NCBI GenBank assembly: GCA_030062745.1
Contig: CP099848.1
Location: 20,819,081 to 20,883,080 of the forward strand
DNA from: Capitulum mitella
Lineage: Eukaryota; Arthropoda; Thecostraca; Pollicipedomorpha; Pollicipedidae
Direction of reading: 5' to 3'
Length of the DNA: 64,000 nt
In this document: positions 37,426-46,770 of the stretch, piece by piece
Position numbering within the stretch: the stretch's first letter is position 1
How the letters are laid out: each line of letters starts with the position of its first letter
The notes under the pieces: generated by a model
Database searches by the model: none
What the model was told of the DNA's origin: nothing
Seen by the model: only the letters and a program-made list of their open reading frames with translations
Made by a program: the position numbers and the translations under genes

Positions 37426-38838
37426 TTGGGGATAAATGTGATTTCTTATCTGATAAACAAAAACAAAAAGACATCAGTTTCCATTGGTCAAAATAAAGTG
37501 GACTAGATCCGTTGAGAAACCCACATTTGAGGAGAAGGTTCGACGCCCCTGCCCATTGACCATTTGGTCCCCACATATCGCAGACGGAAAATTCGTCAAC
37601 GTGCCCCTCTCCGCAACAGGTCAACCCTCCGCCCGCAGCCGCCGCCGCCACGTAACCGCAGCGATCAGCGTACAACAGGAGCGGATGACGCGGCTTCTGA
37701 CGCCTCCTTCGCGTTTCACAATCGCGACAGCTTAATAGTGGGCACGCTGCACGCTTCTGCGACCTTGACAGGCGTATCTGACGCGCGTTTCACAAGGGGC
37801 GATTGATCATCGTGACCAAATCACAACAGCTGTCCCGGTGAAATGATCTCCCGGATTGGACTTTAGTTCACAGTAGCACTCACTCGACTTGAGTCCGCCC
37901 AGTTCATCTTATCCCCGAGTTGAAGCGCTGAACATCGAGGAGGCGCTAACACCGGCTCCTTACACGTTTTTTTCGGGTGGGGGGAGAAAAGGTCAAGTGA
38001 CGGATGGTACTGTGCCTCCAAGTGCGTCATTGTCCTCGCAGTAGCCATGATTACAACTAATGAATGTTAATAATACACTTCTACCTGAACTAATCTCGCT
38101 CAACTAAGGCATCGCTGTGAAACATTTGGGAACTTTGGTCACCACAGCCTAACTCAAGCATTTGCATCACGTCATCTGAAAACGCTGATCTCTAGGCCGG
38201 TTGTGTCTTGTTCGACGAGTACTTCACGGCAATTTGTCACTGTCGGATCAGAAAACTGTAGGATGTAACCGGTTTTTCGGGGCCATCAGCCAACAATAAT
38301 TCGAAGAAGGCAAACGGCGAATCCACATCCACCGTAATTCTAGAAAACAATTCAGCAGTTGTAGTACAGAAACCATGATCAATTGCGAATCGTTATGTAG
38401 CGCAATGCAATTTCATGGTTAGCAAATTATATTAGTAGATGGACATTGACTTCCGAAGATTCCTCAACCCTGGCATATCGGAATACATGGAAGTGCTTTG
38501 TTAATCCAGAGTAACGAAGTGGTCATTACAGTAAGGACATTTCTCGGGAGCACTTCGCCATCGGCGCATACATCGACGCTCCACTTCTGAACATGTCCCT
38601 CGGCCGGAAAACATAGAAAGTCGCGCATTCAAAATCCGCTCGCCACCTGGCGAGTGAGCCTGCGCTTACCGGCCTGCGGCGAGCCCTCGGGGCAACAGCC
38701 GCAGTCGCCCGGTTCGGGCGGCGAGGCGCCGTCGGCCGCCGCGCCCTCGCCCCTCCTCTTCAGCACGTCCTGCAGCAGGTCCTTCTTGTCCTCCATGGTG
38801 AGCGGCCTGGCCTCCGGCGCGCCCTCGGCCCGCTCCAT
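25073..38838 (-). CDS. FAM107: FAM107 (DRR1) family protein, four coding exons
   Basis: Exons in transcript order 38838-38670, 28622-28436, 26050-25894 and 25165-25073 total 606 nt, 201 residues, with all phases agreeing. Residues 1-57 are an arthropod-type extension (MERAEG..., MEDKKDLLQDVLKRR, Cys/Gly/Pro tail). The FAM107 domain follows: acidic PEPDYSDSEEEN (63-74), LPRKLTNPCLADPDRRQLHRELIFNQK (92-118), GQKSELQKAMERHREQQQRR (125-144) starting a charged coiled coil, EMALEERLMRVEP, then TPEFLKVHAKVR (183-194) as the conserved end. Known relatives (DRR1/TU3A) bind actin filaments and modulate adhesion and the cytoskeleton; the same role here is inferred. Introns of about 10.0, 2.4 and 0.7 kb; the first is filled with MITEs and a SINE. 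A second first exon may exist at 42453-42510. Confidence 0.9.
25894..26050 (-). CDS. FAM107: FAM107 exon 3
   Basis: Residues 120-171, GKNVLGQKSELQ... to VEPK, the coiled-coil core. Acceptor CCGTTTTCAG|C completes Ile119 with AT from exon 2; donor CCCAAG|GTCAGA, phase 0. Confidence 0.9.
27016..27448. mobile_element. hAT-type MITE, family A, copy 1
   Basis: 433 bp. Left end CAGGGGTGTCGATTTGTATT; right end decayed (GGAAATTGACGGCCTG). Flanks CTGGGAAA and CTGGGGAA form an 8-bp target duplication with one mismatch. Carries an internal AT microsatellite (27231-27271) and the shared AATCCGTTGAGAAACCCACA block. No transposase. Confidence 0.75.
27600..27885 (-). mobile_element. tRNA-derived SINE, copy 1
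   Basis: On the minus strand the head carries an A-box-like TGGCCTGGTGAATAAGG (complement of 27859-27875) and a B box GGGTTCGAGTTC (complement of 27812-27823), followed by a body (CACCTGTACTTGGCCTGGG...GGTCACGG) shared with 58.4 kb. Ends are approximate; no poly(A) tail or target duplication was fixed. Confidence 0.6.
28045..28345. repeat. Degenerate minisatellite near FAM107 exon 2
   Basis: Irregular repeats of CCAGTGCCCAC and CACGCTCACAAG-type phrases in the intron downstream of exon 2. Reading frames through it are Ser/Pro/Thr-rich repeat products, not genes. Confidence 0.65.
28436..28622 (-). CDS. FAM107: FAM107 exon 2
   Basis: Residues 58-118: PEPDYSDSEEEN, PRKLTNP and LHRELIFNQK, the diagnostic FAM107 block. 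Acceptor ACTCTCGGCAG|GC; donor AAAAT|GTCAGT. The leading GC accepts a single upstream G, which either candidate first exon supplies. Confidence 0.92.
28636..28655 (-). promoter_or_regulatory. Four tandem CTGAC-type branchpoint motifs before FAM107 exon 2
   Basis: On the minus strand the pentamer TGACC is repeated four times, giving four overlapping CTGAC matches to the branchpoint consensus 13-32 nt upstream of the exon 2 acceptor. Whether they act as branchpoints is inferred. Confidence 0.4.
29395..29830. repeat. 33-bp minisatellite
   Basis: Units of the type CTCTGGAGGACTTCCTCCCC-AGCTCCGTCTGTC; the last several have a regular 33-bp period. Because 33 is divisible by three, frames stay open and give an 11-residue repeat, which explains the 230-codon frame here. 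A poly-G run lies at 29505-29517. Confidence 0.8.
30857..30888. repeat. (AT)16 microsatellite
   Basis: Perfect dinucleotide repeat in FAM107 intron 1. Confidence 0.97.
31080..32000. other. GC-rich island in FAM107 intron 1
   Basis: CpG-rich sequence with a TGACGTCA octamer at 31108-31115. No convincing exon. Could be an internal promoter or enhancer. Confidence 0.35.
33080..34440. other. GC-rich island in FAM107 intron 1
   Basis: The longest CpG-rich stretch in the intron, dense in CGGCCGG motifs, with frames open on both strands because of composition. No splice-bounded exon with a family signature was found. Confidence 0.35.
34756..35156. mobile_element. hAT-type MITE, family A, copy 2 (intact ends)
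   Basis: 401 bp, inverted relative to copies 1 and 3. The terminal repeats start CAGGGGCGTCGATTTCT at the left and are its complement at the right. Perfect 8-bp target duplication GCTACAGG at 34748-34755 and 35157-35164. The CAGGGGCG end and 8-bp duplication identify the hAT superfamily. No coding capacity. Confidence 0.9.
35598..35871. mobile_element. hAT-type MITE, family C
   Basis: 274 bp. Left end CAGGGACGTAGCCAAGA, right end AATCCTGGTTATGTGCCTG. Flanks ATAGGTCA and ATAGCTCA are an 8-bp duplication with one mismatch. The terminal sequence resembles family B, but the interior differs. Confidence 0.7.
36540..36930 (-). mobile_element. tRNA-derived SINE, copy 2, split by a MITE
   Basis: 36540-36656 and 36814-36930 resemble the body of copy 1 on both sides of the family B MITE: TTTCCCCAGGC, GGTGGCGCTGGAG, then GGATCTTCACCGCCATG and CCATGACCAGCTGG. 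The promoter head is decayed. Confidence 0.55.
36657..36813. mobile_element. hAT-type MITE, family B, copy 1, nested in a SINE
   Basis: 157 bp with perfect 8-bp target duplication CGCTGGAG at 36649-36656 and 36814-36821. Right end AATCCTGGCTGCGCCTCTG. The shared interior includes ATTGCACATCGTCTTCCCAG. The insertion splits a SINE copy whose intact form at 27.7 kb reads straight through the target. Confidence 0.85.
37115..37551. mobile_element. hAT-type MITE, family A, copy 3
   Basis: 437 bp in the orientation of copy 1. Left CAGGCATGTCGATTTGCATT, right TTCGACGCCCCTG. Flanks CCCACCGA and CCCATTGA are a duplication with two differences. Contains a CT then TA microsatellite at 37337-37421. Confidence 0.75.
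38670..38838 (-). CDS. FAM107: FAM107 exon 1 (proximal first exon)
   Basis: ATG at 38838-38836 begins MERAEGAPEARPLT; a second in-frame Met (residue 15) starts MEDKKDLLQDVLKRR. Ends CAG GCC G|GTAAGC, phase 1, matching exon 2. Highly GC-rich, sitting in a promoter-like island. The N-terminal extension itself has no homology I recognise. Confidence 0.75.
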
Positions 38839-39350
38839 CGCGCCGACCGGCCGTGTCTGAGGTCACGTCCGGAGCCGACCACGAGCCGCGCTCGCCGTTC
38901 TGCGCACGCAGCGCCCCCGGGCCGTCCCTCCCGAGCCACTCACGACGCGTCGCCGGCCGCGCGTGCCGCCGGCGCCGGTCAGCCTTGTCGACGGACGTCG
39001 ACGCGTCTGTCGCGACAGACCGGGCGGCGGGGGTCCCACGAGGCGGCGGCGGCGGCGGCGGCCGACGCGTCCCCCTCGCTCGGTGGCTCGGCCGCGACTG
39101 GGGCGGCCGGCGGCGGCCAGACGGCCGCACCAGATAAACCGGCCTGCAACAGGACGCGCCCCTATCGACGTGGCGCCGAAAACGCCCCGAAAGGGCGACG
39201 ACCACGCATCGATTCGCGGTGACGTCACTGGCCGCTCCCCTCGCCGGCGCCGGCCGCAGCGCCCCGCGGCGCCCGGCGGGGCGCGGTGCCGCCGCCTGAC
39301 CCGTGACGTCATAGTGCAGGCCATTCGCGCCGGCCGGCTCCTAAAGTCGT
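38839..39350 (-). promoter_or_regulatory. GC-rich FAM107 proximal promoter with two CRE palindromes
   Basis: CpG-rich sequence upstream of exon 1, with perfect TGACGTCA octamers at 39220-39227 and 39304-39311, about 380 and 465 bp before the start codon. This is the classic CREB/ATF site; use in this species is inferred. Confidence 0.5.
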
Positions 39351-42300
39351 AGTCACGCACGTGGAACGGATGCCGCCTCACGAGCCGGGCTGGCGGGGTC
39401 GTGTGGCTGTTTTGGGACGCCGGCAGCGAGGCCAAACCGAGCCAGCTCAGAAAATCGGTTCGGGTATCGAATTTCGGCAGTCCGCACACACTCGATAAGG
39501 AGACCAACAGTGATGTTTTTTGGATTTGTGGTAACGTTGAGCGACGCATGCAAGTCTTGCTTATGCAGCAGACGTTTCATGATGCCCTTTTCGCAAATCT
39601 GACATAAATTAGCAAAGCCTTGGTGGGTCGATGTTTTCATATATTTCTTTCGGCGCAACGCCGATATGCTTAGCGTTAAAGACTGCCAGTCCGCTGCATG
39701 TCTTATCCTCCTGTCACGGCCCGTGTAACACGGTGGCTCTGTTGACAAAATACCGACGTACCCATCTTTTGTAGACCAGTTAAGCGCGAATCTGCACGTT
39801 GTTCGGCTCACAAAACATCTACTAGCCGTGACTGCGGCGGGTGAATGTGAACTTTTCGTGTCATCAGGCATTGAATTGGAGGCCTCAGCCTGGTGGCACC
39901 AATTTCCGACAGGTCGATGTGGCCATAATTTCATCGTCGGCCTTTGGTCGACAACCGGTTGAGCCCATTACTCGTTAATGGCCAGACGACGATTGCGACG
40001 TTGGACCAATGTGGGACAATGCAGATGATCGTAGTAATTAATTTGTACAGATACGCTGTACCGAACACCTAACATTAGCTCCAGCCTCGGCTATGCCTGT
40101 CTTGGTGACGGCCATAGTTAGCTGATCTAAATCCAATACTTATGTAACGTGGTTATCAGCTTCAACGCAGGGCGATCAGCAGAAGGGCAGTCATCACTGT
40201 CATCCATGGGGATCGCCTATGGTTTACTGCGAACTAAACACGGGAGGCGCTCCGAGAAGCAGACGAACACAGACTCAACAAAATGACGTCTTCACTATAT
40301 ATCTTATGATGAAGGTCTGCTCATTTTTAAACGTGCAGTTAATTCCAGCGATGCCGTTTAGCCGCTTGACGCAGACGAGTAATTTGAAAATCTTTCTGAA
40401 TCTGTCTGGTATGTTCTGGCAATCAAAACGACGACCGCAGTTAAACGTTCCGAAATTTAGTTTTCTCGTACGAAATCATCTTCGGCAACAGCCTAGTATC
40501 AAGACCACAGATTCACTAACGTGCAATTTGTTTCATCCTTGAAACAATGAGGAACGCCGCATACAGAGCGGGATGTCCAACGCTTCGTTTCAGTTTACTG
40601 TCTTAGTTAAACGTAATTTTTGTCACGGAATTTTGGCCTCCTTGCTTCTTTGTTTCATTTTCCGACTATACGATCCGGCAACTACAGAGCGTTGTCCACA
40701 CGCTGCCGCCTGACAGAGCCAGCCTACTCACGCATCTCTCCAGTGAGGGTGCTCATGTGCCGGTCGTCCTGCCGCCAGACGTTTGTGCACCGTGCCCTTC
40801 CTCACAACCGCCGCCCGGCCGCCCGACTGGACCGGCCCGGCCCGGCCCGACCCACCACGCAGCGTCGCCGCCGTCCACGAAGGCCGCACCGCCCGAGGCA
40901 CTTTCACTCACCGGCGCCGAGCGTAAACACAGAGACAAGCGGCGGCCGGCAGCCGACCCGCACCACGGCGACAACGCCGGCGAGGGGGGGGGGGGCGACG
41001 CGGGGTGCCCGACGGGCAGTAGTGACTCCGTCGGTATCGGTGATGTGGCAATAATGATGACGATCTGCGGGGAGGTAGCGCCTCCCCGCTGCGCCTCAGA
41101 TCGCGATCTGATGATCGTGCGCCGTGCCACGCGCTCCTGCGGCGCCGCGGTGCGCCGTTTTGAAACGGCGTGTTACGCAACGCCATATGGTGGACACTTG
41201 ACGGCTCGTCATCACTCAGTAGCTCCCGGCGGCCGACCGGCGGACCGGCGCCGCACTGACGCAGACGTCGGTCACGGCTTGTCACGAGCCGTCACGGATG
41301 GTCACGGGAAGTCACGGTCAATCGCCCGGGGGTCGCGCGCGGTCAGATCGGGGGCAGAGCCACCAGCGATCACGAATGTCTGCCAGCGATGTGTGACGTA
41401 AACCACGCACTGTCTCAAACGATCACGGCGAGTCGAAAAATCTCAGAGGACTTCTGAGGACCAGGGACAACCATGAATAATCACGGAACGTCACGGAGGG
41501 CTTCGGACCGCCGCAGCCGGTCACGGGGAGTAACGGGTCGGTCACGGATCATCACCGGACCGGGTCATTGCCGTACCGCCAGCAGGCAACCCGTACCGTG
41601 CCGTCAAGTCTTACCCAACCGCGCCGGTGCTGGCACAGACGCGCCAGAATAGCCTCAATTGGGAGGCAGCGAAGCAATGGCTGATAGGACTTGTTCAGCT
41701 GCTGTCGAGGTCACGTGACGGGGCAACGGTCGTCGTCGTCGTGAAATTAAGACAGTAACGTTTTGTCAGTTATAGTTCGTTTCTTCCTTAAAAGGCTTCA
41801 AGCGCCCTTTAAGCGGCCCAATAACTCTGTCAGGTCGATTCAAATGGGATTCATCTCGTGGCTAATTTTCGTTACTGAGAAACGTTCAGCAGACAAACTA
41901 CACTGAAGTCTGGACTGCCCGAATAGTTGTAATCTGGGCGCTTAAAGGAAGTGGCTTTTTGAAAAAACCAACTATAGCGTTAAAGCGTGATTTAAACGTG
42001 AAATCCGACATCATGGCATAACATCTCTTTTTTAGTAGCGTGGTTACGCAAAAGCAAGCAGATTGTGTGGATGGCTTGCAACAAAGAGACACTCAACAGA
42101 ACCATATAGCATACCAATGTGCTTGTAATATGGCACAGCGTGCTCACAGATTCGCACAGGACTGTGTGAAACCAAAGCTGTCAAAAGAACGCAGTTATTA
42201 CGTGAATGGGAGATGGCCGTATGCTTTTCTCTAATCAGAGCTCGTATCGCGGTTCTCGTCACATCGTATGGTTTTCCACGGTCACGAGCTCCGCACGGAA

Positions 42301-42452
42301 ATGCTCCTTTTGAATTTTATTTTAACTAAGGACGTAGACTGCAACTAGCACAGGACCGAACCAGAAGTCTAGTCTCCATCCATTGTAACGCTGTAGCCGC
42401 CTGCCTAACTCGCTTTCTCTGAATATGGTAAAAAGTGGCAGACAAGACGTAC
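39351..42452. other. Region between the two FAM107 first exons
   Basis: If the 42453 exon is used, this is intron. Contains a GC-rich island at 40680-41560 with the phased GTCACG array. 41,600-42,450 is ordinary AT-balanced sequence with nothing recognisable. Confidence 0.5.
41271..41320. repeat. Five exact 10-bp-spaced GTCACG motifs
   Basis: GTCACG begins at 41271, 41281, 41291, 41301 and 41311, each followed by four variable bases. Further (A/G)TCACG copies continue irregularly to about 41560. Confidence 0.85.
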
Positions 42453-42510
42453 CTTGCCTCTGGTATGCATACTTGCGCGGTGAATCCTGAATGACCCTCA
42501 TGGCTGCTGC
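42453..42510 (-). CDS. FAM107: Candidate alternative FAM107 5' coding exon
   Basis: A 58-nt minus-strand exon bounded by an excellent acceptor (CCTTTTTTCTTTCAG) and donor (CAAG|GTACGT). ATG at 42501 in the context GCAGCAGCCATGA starts MRVIQDSPRKYAYQRQ plus one base. It ends in phase 1, exactly as exon 1 at 38670 does, so splicing to exon 2 gives a glycine and then VAAPIPEPDY in frame. Its own acceptor implies a further upstream, probably non-coding, exon. Too short to stand out as a reading frame. It could instead belong to an unseen gene, but strand, position and phase favour FAM107. Confidence 0.6.
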
Positions 42511-43254
42511 CTGAAAGAAAAAAGGACGGGTTTTAAAATCACCGCAGAGATACCGTCGCTACCACGACCACCCAAAGGCAAAAACAAGCCACCACGCCCT
42601 GGCTTTTCCCGACGCACGAAATATCGTATTGCGACAGGCGCATACCGTCAAGGCGCGGTAACTTCGCTACAAACTGGGCCGCAGTCGCCGGCACCAGCCA
42701 TTGGGCAGGGAACGTTTAGCTAGCAGCGAAGGTGTGCCCCTTATCCACGCAGAACACGGTGCTCAGGCGGTCACTGGGTGAACCGCAACACGGCTCCAGT
42801 CACGAGCGCCCCAGACTCGCCTTCAGTCTAGCACCGTTCTACCGCATCGGCCCCGCCGTCCATCCAGCGCGTTCCTCTTGGGCCAGATACTTTCTTTTCC
42901 ATTTTTTCTTTTATATTTTTCTTATCTACGTTAGATGGTCTTTTTAAGTGGATGTGGTCACCTTTTTGGAAATACAAATACAAATACGCTATCCTTGCTC
43001 TCGCAGCCGTAGTAAACTTTTCTCCACTCGTCTCCATCGCCGAGCATGTTTCCCTGCCGGACGCGGGGGCGCCGCTGAGCCGGTTCCACAGCCGAGCTCG
43101 GAGCGCTCCACCCTCCGGAGACGCCGCTGACTGGCGCCTGGAACGGCAGGCAGCGGCGCTCGTCTGACACTCGACCGGGCGGCCGGCGGCGGCGCCCGGG
43201 GCATGACTCAGCGGCGGCTCCGCCGTCCTCCCGACAGGCGTCCACGTCGCACGC

Positions 43255-43375
43255 GACGCCAGGCAGGAGTTACGGGCCACATATTGAACCAGGCAGGCGG
43301 TACCTGCCACAGGCTGAACCAGGCAGGCGTCGCCTTTCACAGGCTGAACCAGGAAGACGTTGCCCTCTTTGTCTA
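43255..43375. repeat. 30-bp tandem repeat, about four units
   Basis: AACCAGGCAGGCG...CACAGGCTG recurs with 30-bp spacing; outer units are diverged. Confidence 0.75.
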
Positions 43376-43774
43376 GGCAGAGGAGGCGTCACATGTCACA
43401 AGCTGAGCCAAGCGTCACGTGAGCCAAACATGCGCCCTGTTACCAAACAGACGTCACCTGTCCCGCGCCAGGCCCCTGCAGCGTCATCCCGCCCAGGGAG
43501 AGTGTGGCGGACGCGCCTCCCTGTCCGGTGGGTTCGGCTGGGCAGGATCAGACCAAACACAACAGGTGCGCGCTCGCCGGCGGCCGGGTCCGGCGGGCAC
43601 GCGCTCGCCGGGCGCGGCCGCGCCCACCGATGCCGCGCTTATAGAAAGCCACGGTAACGAGTGTCATTCACGGCGTCATTGCGTCACATCGCAGTACGCG
43701 GCCACGCCAGTCAGATCGGCTCGAGCGCTCCGGCCGATGGCTGCGCAACAGAGGATCAGCTCTCGCGCGACAGT

Positions 43775-43905
43775 CTGGCTGTCCGCCTGTCCGGTTGTCC
43801 GATTGTTCGTTTGTCTGGCTGCCGATGTCCGGCTGTTCTGCTGTGCGCCTGTCCGGTTGTTTCGTTGCGGCTGTTCGGCTGTCCGGTTGTCCGGTGGACC
43901 CAGTC
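43775..43905. repeat. TGTCCGGTTGTCCG-type low-complexity repeat
   Basis: Irregular GTCCGGCTGT/TTGTCCG iterations of roughly 8-11 bases. Confidence 0.7.
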
Positions 43906-44190
43906 TCCCCACGGTATCAAGAGTGAAGTCTCGCCGCCGGCTGGTGGGGTGCTACGGTGAGGGGCGCGGCCATGCGGTGTCCGGGGCTGGCCGGTAGCCT
44001 GTCACGCGGCCTCTCCCAGTCCCTTTTTGACTGCAGATGGGCGAAAATGAGTGCGGGCCCCTCGCATGCTGCAGGAGGCTCTGTGTCGTTCTCCGCCGTG
44101 CATCGGGAGCGACTCTCTGCCATGTCTCCACGGCATGGAAAATCAGCAGTTGCCGAGAAGCCGAGAATATTATTTTCGGAAAAGATGGCG

Positions 44191-44217
44191 TTCAGTTCAG
44201 TTCAGTTCAGTTCAGTT
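44191..44217. repeat. (TTCAG)5 microsatellite
   Basis: Perfect pentanucleotide repeat. Confidence 0.95.
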
Positions 44218-45160
44218 CCCGAGCCATCGTCAAAGCCATGTGCAGTCCCGCCGTCATTTTGCCCAAGTGCCTGCACGTTCAACCCTTTCCCCGAAAGCAT
44301 GACAGTGAACGCTTAGTTATCTTGTCGCCCATTCCGTCTTGTAGGCTCGCTGCTCGCTGCTACCCCACGGTTGTCCGGAGATGATAGGGACACAATGCCG
44401 GAAATCGCCGGAGCTATTCCGTGGCTTGTTTTCCGTGCCGCTGCTCTCGTTCTGCGAGGACCGCGTTGTGCAATACCAAAGTAAGAGCAAAACATGGAGA
44501 AATGACGTTCCAACAGGTCCCGCAGCCTGTTTGTTTTTGTCCGCGTGCTTGGATGCGTGCATGCGCTCTGCGTGCCTGCGCTCGCGTGCCAATTGACGAC
44601 ACGATCTCCCGCCGCGGCGAAAGCTGATCCAGCGGCAGATCCGAGCCTGGGACTCGGGGGGACGAGGCACCTTGTTTCCTGGACTCGGACATGATGACGG
44701 CAACAGATCGGAGTCCGCGGACGACTGGACGGCGCCAGGTGACTCGCGTGCCGAGGCGGCGGCTAATCCGGCCTCGAACCGGCAGTCGGCGACAGGGAGA
44801 TGGACTCCGGCGACAACACACGCTGTCGTCTGTGATCCATCACGCTCGCGCCTCAGACCTCGCGGTAAAAACAAACAAACAGCTGACGAGCGATCCACGG
44901 TGGCCGATTTGAAAGGCAAGACGTGGGCCTAGCTCGATGAGAGGGCGCAGACAAAGCGAAATGATTTTAATGAGGGAATTCCGCCAAGATGTCGCTGCGT
45001 CGTAACTAGGGCAGCTGGCCTTGGACACGGTCGACCCATTGCTGGTGTCTTGTTAGCGTCCTCGCGTCTTAAGTTAATTGCGCTGCCACCAATTAAAGTC
45101 AGTTCTCTTAGAGCTTAGCGAGAAAAAGATGGAGAGAGGGGGAAAGAGAGCGAGGGAAAG

Positions 45161-45172
45161 ATAGACAGATAG

Positions 45173-45260
<88 letters not shown>
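45161..45260. repeat. (GATA)n-(GA)n microsatellite
   Basis: GATA tetramers to about 45192, then uninterrupted GA dinucleotides to 45260. Confidence 0.97.
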
Positions 45261-45261
<1 letters not shown>

Positions 45262-45636
45262 CCCTGACCCGTGACGTCAGGAGAGCGCGACCCTCGAGGT
45301 CAAATGGCCCTCAAATGGCCGCGGCAACACGACTAAAGAGATAAACGACATGTCGACAACGGCGGCCATGGAGCTGATGGCAGCGGCGGTGACGACACAT
45401 ATGTGACGTCATCGGCGGCAACATGGTCGGGGCATCAACGTTGCGTTGGCACGATGGTTTATGGCTTCTCCAGGCGGACGGATTGAAACAGGCAATGCTG
45501 AGAGGGGTTTAAGCAAGGCCGACCCCGAGCCTGAGCCGACACAAACTTCCAGTCACGCGTCAGCGGTTCCCCAGTGGCGCGGAAACAGGGGACGGGCGGT
45601 GAACAAAACGATCATGGGCGGTGCCACCGTGAGGCA

Positions 45637-45698
45637 CGTGGGGTAGCAGTACCCCGCAGTCATTTGATTGCGGGGTACTGCCTATAGCCGGTACCCCA
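45637..45698. repeat. Two-tier inverted repeat
   Basis: Inner stem GCAGTACCCCGCA (45646-45658) pairs perfectly with 45669-45681; an outer GTGGGGTA/TACCCCAC pair encloses it. The whole 60-bp unit would fold as a long interrupted hairpin. Confidence 0.85.
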
Positions 45699-46165
45699 CA
45701 ATGATCGTAACTCGTGAGACCAAATATTATGGCAAAGCATACGATTAGTTCTTCAGCCCGACTTCGATAGAAATCTGAAATTCGGTGCATAGTACAGCAA
45801 AATTTTATGCCTTCATTTTGCCCGTGAAATTTAACTTCAGATATACTGATAAAATTTGGTTTCGTGGCGGTTTGTTTTGCAATGTCAAACGCAATATTTT
45901 CCATAGGGAGACTGCCAGTTTTCCCACGCTTTATAGTCATCTCCGCCAGATAAGCGACAATTTTCTTTATTGTTGATCAAAAATCGTAAAATGAAGTGAC
46001 CCAAACCCGGGGAAGCGGTGGGTCTCATTTCAAGGGCTCATCGTCTGGGCTGCGTTCCTGGTAGTTCCCCAGTCAAAAACCCAGTCAAAAACGTCATGGG
46101 TTTTGGACGAAACGATCTCCTGGCTTCGGAATGTTCGACGCTATATTTGACGTCGTACGGATGCA

Positions 46166-46342
46166 CAGGCGTTGCCAGGGTGGGCGAGGGACCCGGGCCC
46201 CCTTAAGCCCGCATTTTTGTGAAAATCATTGCATATCGTTTTTCCGTGAGGTAAAAACGACATGCAAAAACGATAGGCGGTTTTTGTATGATTTCAGTTG
46301 ACACCAAGCTTCCCCCTTAAGAAAATCCTGGCTGCGCCCCTA
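46166..46342. mobile_element. hAT-type MITE, family B, copy 2
   Basis: Left CAGGCGTTGCCAGGG, right AATCCTGGCTGCGCCCCTA, interior ATTGCATATCGTTTTTCC. The target duplication is not clear, so the ends are approximate. Confidence 0.65.
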
Positions 46343-46702
46343 CATGGATGGGGAAATGTAAAACTTACTTTGGAATGGCCTAGTTGCACCAGCTGTTACC
46401 CTACCCTTCGTTTCATTTACCAGTCATGAGCTTCGTTTTAAGATACTGGATTCGATATATGGCACGAATAGTGGTGTGTACTATGGATTTACGAATGACG
46501 ACACATTTGCCAGGGTCCTGTGTTTGCAAAACTATTTCCAACACTTGCAATGAAGCATAATACAGGCGGTATCTTGTTCTGCGGTGGGGTACCAATGGTA
46601 TATTGCGAAATAAGGTTTGTGGGAAAGCAAGTACCGTTTTTCTTTGCTGCTTTGACGGACATGATGAAAGATCTGTTGCCACGGTCATCCTCAAACACCC
46701 TC

Positions 46703-46770
46703 ATCCACTGACTCCCGCAGCATCCCTGGATGACCATCCACCGACTGCCGCAGCCCCCCTGGACGGCCCC
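46703..46770. repeat. 33-bp duplication
   Basis: CCACTGACTCCCGCAGC and CCACCGACTGCCGCAGC start two adjacent units. Confidence 0.6.

Noticed and set aside
41271..41560. CRISPR-like array
   Set aside because: Repeats are six bases with four-base gaps in a eukaryotic genome; not CRISPR.
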